Assembly (NCBI GenBank): GCA_963784805.1
Contig: CAWASR010000028.1
Coordinates: 372,001 to 436,000, forward strand
Reading direction: 5' to 3'
Source: Roseiarcus sp963784805
GTDB taxonomy: Bacteria > Pseudomonadota > Alphaproteobacteria > Rhizobiales > Beijerinckiaceae
Length of the DNA stretch: 64,000 nt
A program made the translations under genes and the position numbers. Shown piece after piece: positions 59,588-64,000 of the stretch (position 1 is its first letter; the number at the start of each line of letters is the position of its first letter). Under the pieces are notes generated by a model. It worked only from the letters and a program-made list of their open reading frames with translations. It was not told the origin of the DNA and ran no database searches.

Positions 59588-59705
59588 CGTCGGCGAGGCG
59601 CGCGACAGCCGGGTCGCCTTGCCGCTGTCGCAGAGCTGTGCGAAGTTCGCGCGCCGACGAGCCGCCGGAAAAAGCTGGGGCCGTTCGCGCGACGGGAGGA
59701 CGCAC

Positions 59706-60638
59706 ATGCTCAGAATGCTGACGCGGTTGATTTTCCTGGCGCTGTTTGCGCTGTCTCTGCCATTGGCCGCCGAGGCCAAGACCTTCTACTGGATCTCGCA
59801 CGGATCGCCCGCCGATCCGGTCTGGACCTATTTCCTCGCCGGCGCCGAAATGTGGGCGAAGGACACCGGACAGACGGTCAGGACGTCGTTCCACAACGGC
59901 GACGTTCCCTCGCAACAGGAAGCGATCCGCGCCGCGATCGCGGCCAAGGCCGACGCGATCGTAACCACCAGTCCCGATCCCGGCAGCCTGGTCCAGGTGG
60001 TCAAGGAAGCCCGCGCCGCCGGCATTCCGGTCATCAACTTCAATACGCCTGATAAAAAAGTGGACTTCAACGCCTATGTCGGCGGCGATCTTTCCGTCGT
60101 CGGCAAGGGGTGGGCGCAATATCTCGTCGACCACAAGCTGGTGAAGTCCGGCGATTTCGTCTGGCTTCCAGTCGAAGTTCCCGGCGCGAGCTACGGGGTC
60201 GAAGAGGAAAAGGCGATCGCGACCGTGTTCAAGCCGCTCAACATCACCTGGGAAGTCACCGACAACACGCTCGATCAGGCGACCGTGATCTCCCGCATGA
60301 GCGACTACCTGACCGCCAACCGCAAGAAAATCAAGGCGATCATCGGGCTTGGCGACATGGTCACCGGTTCGATCAAGCGCGTGTTCGACCAGGTCGGCGT
60401 GAAGCCGGGCGACATTCCGGTCGTCGGCTGGGGCAATTCGCGCGACACCACCCGCGAAGTCATGGACGGCTATGTCAACGCCGCGGAGTGGCAGGACCCG
60501 CAGGCGACCAGCTATATGGCGCTGTCGGTGGCCAATATGGCGGCCTCGGGCGTTCCGCCCGGATTCAACATCACCGTCGGCACGCTCTATGACAAGGACC
60601 AGGCGCCGCTCTACGACAAGATCATGTCGGGCAAGTAG
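59706..60638 (+). CDS. Sugar ABC transporter substrate-binding protein (CUT2 type)
   Basis: The product (310 residues) is a type I periplasmic binding protein of the ribose/xylose group. A signal peptide (residues 1-24, ending A-E-A) is followed by K-T-F-Y-W-I-S-H-G-S-P, then T-T-S-P-D-P-G-S-L. GGGAGGACG precedes the ATG. It opens a three-gene importer with permease and ATPase. The sugar is unknown. Confidence 0.88.
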   Translation: MLRMLTRLIFLALFALSLPLAAEAKTFYWISHGSPADPVWTYFLAGAEMWAKDTGQTVRTSFHNGDVPSQQEAIRAAIAAKADAIVTTSPDPGSLVQVVKEARAAGIPVINFNTPDKKVDFNAYVGGDLSVVGKGWAQYLVDHKLVKSGDFVWLPVEVPGASYGVEEEKAIATVFKPLNITWEVTDNTLDQATVISRMSDYLTANRKKIKAIIGLGDMVTGSIKRVFDQVGVKPGDIPVVGWGNSRDTTREVMDGYVNAAEWQDPQATSYMALSVANMAASGVPPGFNITVGTLYDKDQAPLYDKIMSGK

Positions 60639-60691
60639 GCGCGAGCGCCGCCCGGCGCCCTCATCCGACCGCGCCTTCAGGGCGTCCGGCC

Positions 60692-60711
60692 CTCTCCCGG
60701 GAACGGGAGAG
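60692..60711. repeat. Intergenic palindrome related to 39538-39563
   Basis: CTCTCCCG-GGAA-CGGGAGAG is an 8-bp perfect stem between the binding-protein and permease genes. It shares the CTCTCCCG / CGGGAGAG core with the hairpin at 39538-39563, so it is probably the same dispersed element. Inside an operon such a hairpin could lower expression of downstream genes or protect the upstream mRNA. Confidence 0.6.
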
Positions 60712-60756
60712 TGGTTTGGATGAGGGCGTCGTCCTTTCCTCCATTGGTGACCGCTC

Positions 60757-61743
60757 TTGCAGAATCCATCCCTCCTCCGCCGTCTCGTCTCGGCGCCGGA
60801 GTTCGGCCCGTTCGTGCTCCTGGTGGTTGAACTCGTGGTCTTCACCGCGATCAACCCCGATTTCCTGTCGATCCTCAACATCTCCAACACGCTGACCTTC
60901 ACCGTGGAGCTCGGCCTGATCGCGCTCGCCATGACGCTGTTGATGACGGCGGGCGAGTTCGATCTCTCGGTCGGGTCGTTGTTCGGTTTCGCCCCGGTGG
61001 TGATGTGGACGCTGTTCAACGCGGGGCTGACCTCGCTCGACGTCGCCTTTGTCGCGGCGCTTGCCCTGGCGGCGCTGATCGGGCTGATCAACGGGCTGTT
61101 CGTGACCCGCCTCAAGATCCCCTCCTTCCTCGTCACCCTCGGCATGCTGTTGGTCGTGCGCGGGACCGCGCTCTTCATCACCAACGGATTTCCGCAGCGC
61201 ACGTGGAGCGCTGGCAATCACTGGCTCGCCAGGCTCCTGGTCGGGGACTTTTATATCGGGCCGTTCCGGGTCTACGCGTCGCTGTTCTGGTTCGCCGCCG
61301 CGGCCGTGATCCTCGGCTATGTTCTGACCGAGACCAAATACGGCAACTGGATCCAGGCCACCGGCGGCAACGCGAGCGCGGCCCGGGCGCGCGGCGTCAA
61401 CGTCTCGGCCGTGAAGGTTTCGCTCTTCATTCTCACCGCCGTCATGTCGTCCTTCGCCGGGATCATCAGTTCGATTCGCACTTCCGCCGCCAATCCGAAC
61501 AGCGGAACCGGCTACGAGCTCGAGGTGATCGCCATGGTCGTCATCGGCGGCACGGCGCTCACCGGCGGGCGCGGCACCATCATCGGCGCCGTGATCGGCA
61601 TATTCATCCTCAGAGTGATGCGCAACGGCATTGTCCTGATCGGCGTTCCCGGCCTCGCCTACAACATCTTCATCGGCGCGATCATTCTCGGCATGATGGC
61701 GCTGCATTCCTGGCTCGAGCGCCGCCACCACGCGGGGACCTGA
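60757..61743 (+). CDS. Sugar ABC transporter permease (RbsC-like)
   Basis: The product (328 residues) has eight to ten helices and the conserved loop A-M-V-V-I-G-G-T-A-L-T-G-G-R-G-T near residue 265. The start is a TTG at 60757, needed to include the first conserved residues; no good ATG is near. It follows the binding protein by 118 bp and precedes the ATPase by 6 bp. Confidence 0.87.
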   Translation: MQNPSLLRRLVSAPEFGPFVLLVVELVVFTAINPDFLSILNISNTLTFTVELGLIALAMTLLMTAGEFDLSVGSLFGFAPVVMWTLFNAGLTSLDVAFVAALALAALIGLINGLFVTRLKIPSFLVTLGMLLVVRGTALFITNGFPQRTWSAGNHWLARLLVGDFYIGPFRVYASLFWFAAAAVILGYVLTETKYGNWIQATGGNASAARARGVNVSAVKVSLFILTAVMSSFAGIISSIRTSAANPNSGTGYELEVIAMVVIGGTALTGGRGTIIGAVIGIFILRVMRNGIVLIGVPGLAYNIFIGAIILGMMALHSWLERRHHAGT

Positions 61744-61749
61744 CTTAAG

Positions 61750-62511
61750 ATGGCCGAAGACCTGATCCGCATGGAGCGCATCTCCAAGTTCTATGGCCAG
61801 GTGCAGGCGCTCGACCGCGTGAGCGTCAGCGTCAACCGTCAGGAAATCGTCGGCCTTCTCGGCGACAACGGCGCGGGAAAATCGACGCTGATCAAAGTGC
61901 TGTCCGGCGCCGTGCGCGCCACCAGCGGCGACATTTATGTGCGCGGCGCCCGCGTCGACATCCGCAACACCACCGACGCCATCGCGCTCGGGATCGAGAC
62001 GATCTATCAGGATTCGGCGCTGGTCACGCAACTGTCGATCGCGCGCAACCTCTTTCTTGGGCGCGAACCGATCAAGGGACCGCGCCTGTTCAACCGCATG
62101 AATTCCGGATTGATGGAGGAGGTCGCCGGCGAACTCCTGCGAAAAGTCGGGATCGGCAAATCCATCCCCGCCTCGACCCCGATCTCCGCGCTGTCGGGCG
62201 GCGAGCGTCAGGCGGTGGCGATCGCGCGGGCGATGTATTTCGACAGCGATCTCATCATCCTCGATGAGCCGACCAACAATCTCGGCGTCGCCGAGACGCA
62301 AGGCGTGCTGCGCTTCGTGCGCAACGCCCGCGATTCCGGCCATTCCTGCATCTTCATCGCCCACAACATCCATCACGTCTTTCAGGTCGTCGACCGCATC
62401 GTCGTCATGCGGCGAGGCAAGATCGTCGCCGACGACATCGACCCAAAGCGGACCTCGGTGGCGCAGGTCGAGGACGTCATCACCGGCGAATTGTCTGACG
62501 CGGGGCGGTGA
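61750..62511 (+). CDS. Sugar ABC transporter ATPase
   Basis: The product (253 residues) is a single-domain CUT2 ATPase: Walker A G-D-N-G-A-G-K-S-T near residue 38, signature L-S-G-G-E-R-Q near 153 and Walker B L-I-I-L-D-E-P-T near 173. Like the FrcA-like protein at 8023-8805 it is the short form. With the two genes before it, it makes a complete importer. Confidence 0.9.
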   Translation: MAEDLIRMERISKFYGQVQALDRVSVSVNRQEIVGLLGDNGAGKSTLIKVLSGAVRATSGDIYVRGARVDIRNTTDAIALGIETIYQDSALVTQLSIARNLFLGREPIKGPRLFNRMNSGLMEEVAGELLRKVGIGKSIPASTPISALSGGERQAVAIARAMYFDSDLIILDEPTNNLGVAETQGVLRFVRNARDSGHSCIFIAHNIHHVFQVVDRIVVMRRGKIVADDIDPKRTSVAQVEDVITGELSDAGR

Positions 62512-62552
62512 TCGTGAGCGGCGGCGCGTCGCGATCGCTCTTCCGGCGAGCG

Positions 62553-63581
62553 CTATTTCTCGAGATGACGATCGAAGAAAAGAGCGATCTCTCCAAACGC
62601 TTCCTTGGTTTCAGGCGCAGCGTCATTGAAGAGATAGTGCGCGTGCGATTGCCCCTCATAGACGTGCAAGGCCGCCTCGACGCCCGCCTGGCGCAGTTTT
62701 CGGTGGACGCGCACCGTGTTGCTCAGCAACAGGTCGCGGGTCCCGCTGGTGAGGATCGCTGGCGGAAAACCGCTCAAGTCCCCATAGACCGGAGAGAGCA
62801 GCGGATCCGAGAGGTCGTGACCATTCGCATAGAACTTCGTGGCGGCGTCGCACAGGCCGTCGCGCGACACCAGCACGTTGTCAATCAACTCATTCGTATA
62901 AAAGGTGTCGCCCGTCTTGGTCGCGTCCGACATCGGCGTGCCGGGCGCGATGGCGGCGGGAAGCGCCAGCCCTTCCTGTTTGGCCCGCAGCATCAACGCC
63001 AGCGTCAAGGCCCCGCCGGCCGAAGTGCCGAAGACCGCCATTCTCCTGGGGTCCTCGATTTTCAGCGCCGCCTTCCACGCGCTGAGCGCATCGTCCAACG
63101 CCGCGGGGAAATACGCCTCGGGCGGCATCCTGTAGTCGATCGACAAGACCCTGAAGCGACCAAGACCCGCCATCAGGACCGCCTCGGTCAGTCCGGCCTC
63201 GCCTGGACTGAGGACGTAGCAGCCGCCGTGCAAGTGGATCAGCAATCGGTTGAGATTCTCGGGCGCGACGGCCTCAGGAGCGACTATGAATCCGCGGACG
63301 CCGTCGAGCGTCGTCTTTTCGACATTGACCCGCAACCGTTCGCGCATTCCGGCCAGGACCCCGATCGCCACCGCCGCCGAGGCGTCGACGATCGATTTCC
63401 ACTCCTCGTTCGTCTGTGGTCGCGATTTCCAGGCGAGCCTCGCCGGCGCGCCGATGATCTTCTGCATCTCGGGGCTCACGGTCGAGGGCGCCGGCACGGC
63501 GCGAGCCGGCGCCTCGAGCACGATTGAACCGGTCGCCTGGGTTCCCGCCGGCGAAGGATCGGCGCCTGAATTCGCGCTCAT
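62553..63581 (-). CDS. Alpha/beta hydrolase, hormone-sensitive-lipase type
   Basis: The product (342 residues) has the H-G-G oxyanion motif (I-H-L-H-G-G-C-Y), the nucleophile in G-T-S-A-G-G, the acid in S-G-T-R-D-L-L-L and the histidine in G-Q-S-H-A-H-Y, all in the order of family IV esterases. The N-terminal region (residues 1-45) is low in structure and may be flexible. The start at 63581 has GGGAG. It is convergent with the ABC ATPase gene (41 bp apart). Substrate unknown. Confidence 0.9.
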   Translation of the reverse strand: MSANSGADPSPAGTQATGSIVLEAPARAVPAPSTVSPEMQKIIGAPARLAWKSRPQTNEEWKSIVDASAAVAIGVLAGMRERLRVNVEKTTLDGVRGFIVAPEAVAPENLNRLLIHLHGGCYVLSPGEAGLTEAVLMAGLGRFRVLSIDYRMPPEAYFPAALDDALSAWKAALKIEDPRRMAVFGTSAGGALTLALMLRAKQEGLALPAAIAPGTPMSDATKTGDTFYTNELIDNVLVSRDGLCDAATKFYANGHDLSDPLLSPVYGDLSGFPPAILTSGTRDLLLSNTVRVHRKLRQAGVEAALHVYEGQSHAHYLFNDAAPETKEAFGEIALFFDRHLEK

Positions 63582-63659
63582 GGAATTCTCCCTTTTTCGG
63601 TTCCGGCCCGCGAAGGCGGCGAGCGTCCGCAACGAGACGCGCGCCCCCTCCCTGCCCCC

Positions 63660-64000
63660 TCAGGCCTCCTGCGCGCGGGCGCCCGGATGAACGCCGGGCC
63701 GTTGCGGAATGAGGACGATGAGCGCGGCGATCAGCGCCGCGAGAATGGCCGAGGCCAGATAGCGGCTGATCGCGAGCCCGCCGTGATTGAGCGGCTTGTC
63801 GAGAAGATCGCCGAGAGTCGCGCCCAGCGGCCGGGTCAGGATGAACGCCGCCCAGAACAGCAGCGTGCGCGAGATCGCGGTGGTGAAATAGGCGACGGCG
63901 ACGACCGCGAGACCGGCGGCGAAGACGATCGCGCCGTACTCGTAACCGATGCCGTTGGTGTCGGCCATCCAGTCGCCGAGCGCCGTGCCGAGCGTCTGCG
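63660..64000 (-). CDS. DUF347 membrane protein (3' part; continues past window)
   Basis: This is the C-terminal end of a multi-helix protein of the COG4705/DUF347 family; the open frame runs off the right edge. Repeated Q-T-L-G-T-A-L-G-D-W and F-W-A-A-F-I-L-T-R-P-L-G-A-T-L-G-D motifs are the repeat units of the family. The function is unknown; such proteins have been linked only tentatively to metal handling. At least four helices are visible. Confidence 0.85.
   Translation of the reverse strand, partial: QTLGTALGDWMADTNGIGYEYGAIVFAAGLAVVAVAYFTTAISRTLLFWAAFILTRPLGATLGDLLDKPLNHGGLAISRYLASAILAALIAALIVLIPQRPGVHPGARAQEA

Noticed and set aside
60661..62376. A 571-codon minus frame opposite the permease and ATPase genes
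   Set aside because: His/Asp/Arg-rich antisense shadow of two well-defined ABC transporter genes.

Overview
The window is a GC-rich chromosomal segment of an alphaproteobacterium, most likely a member of the Hyphomicrobiales (Rhizobiales). The signs are an FrcBCA-type fructose importer with a ROK regulator, UvrA divergent from SSB with a perfect GTTC-N7-GTTC LexA box between them, ROK/Gfo-Idh/ThuA sugar loci, and the intergenic palindromes common in this order. The genus cannot be fixed from the sequence; no rRNA, tRNA, integrase, transposase or CRISPR array was seen.

Layout. 1-2485: 3' part of a formylglycine sulfatase and a small membrane protein. 2948-7897: oligopeptidase B, a HAD phosphatase, a Gfo/Idh oxidoreductase and an aldo/keto reductase, all leftward. 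8023-14909: an FrcBCA-like sugar importer read leftward, and a ROK regulator (frameshifted) followed by zwf-pgl read rightward, which couples sugar uptake to the oxidative pentose phosphate/Entner-Doudoroff entry. 14963-17549: an orphan amino-acid-type binding protein, then about 1.3 kb of non-coding DNA holding a large imperfect hairpin and a 148-bp tandem repeat. 17550-26440: a Cys/His hypothetical protein, a frameshifted hydrolase, uvrA|ssb, glutathione peroxidase and gyrA. 26820-30033: MarC, a MAPEG-like protein, an SDR, OsmC and coaD (frameshifted).

30046-38027 is a coherent oligosaccharide locus: a three-gene ABC importer divergent from ROK regulator - Gfo/Idh - ThuA - GH43 beta-xylosidase. 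A GH43 arabinanase lies nearby at 41153-42163. 38228-47016 carries an ArsR-AHSA1 pair, a sorbosone-dehydrogenase-like protein, RarA, a hydrolase, a glyoxalase-family protein and a CDF transporter. 47080-51701 is an arsenic island: aioB-aioA (arsenite oxidase) divergent from arsR-arsC, ending in the decayed remains of an aquaporin gene. 51823-57400 has a family 8 glycosyltransferase, an outer-membrane beta-barrel protein and a giant MFS-PlsC-acyl-ligase fusion. 57604-59587 pairs a SLATT/DUF4231-like membrane protein with a class 3 lipase, the best candidate here for an undescribed conflict or defence-type module. 59706-64000 holds another sugar ABC importer, an HSL-type hydrolase and a truncated DUF347 membrane protein.

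At least seven single-base frame breaks occur in otherwise well-conserved genes: uvrA, coaD, the frcR-like gene, an alpha/beta hydrolase, and three in the lipase. Because uvrA and coaD are among them, residual indel errors in the assembly are a likelier explanation than biology for most. The aquaporin remnant is different: it has true deletions.
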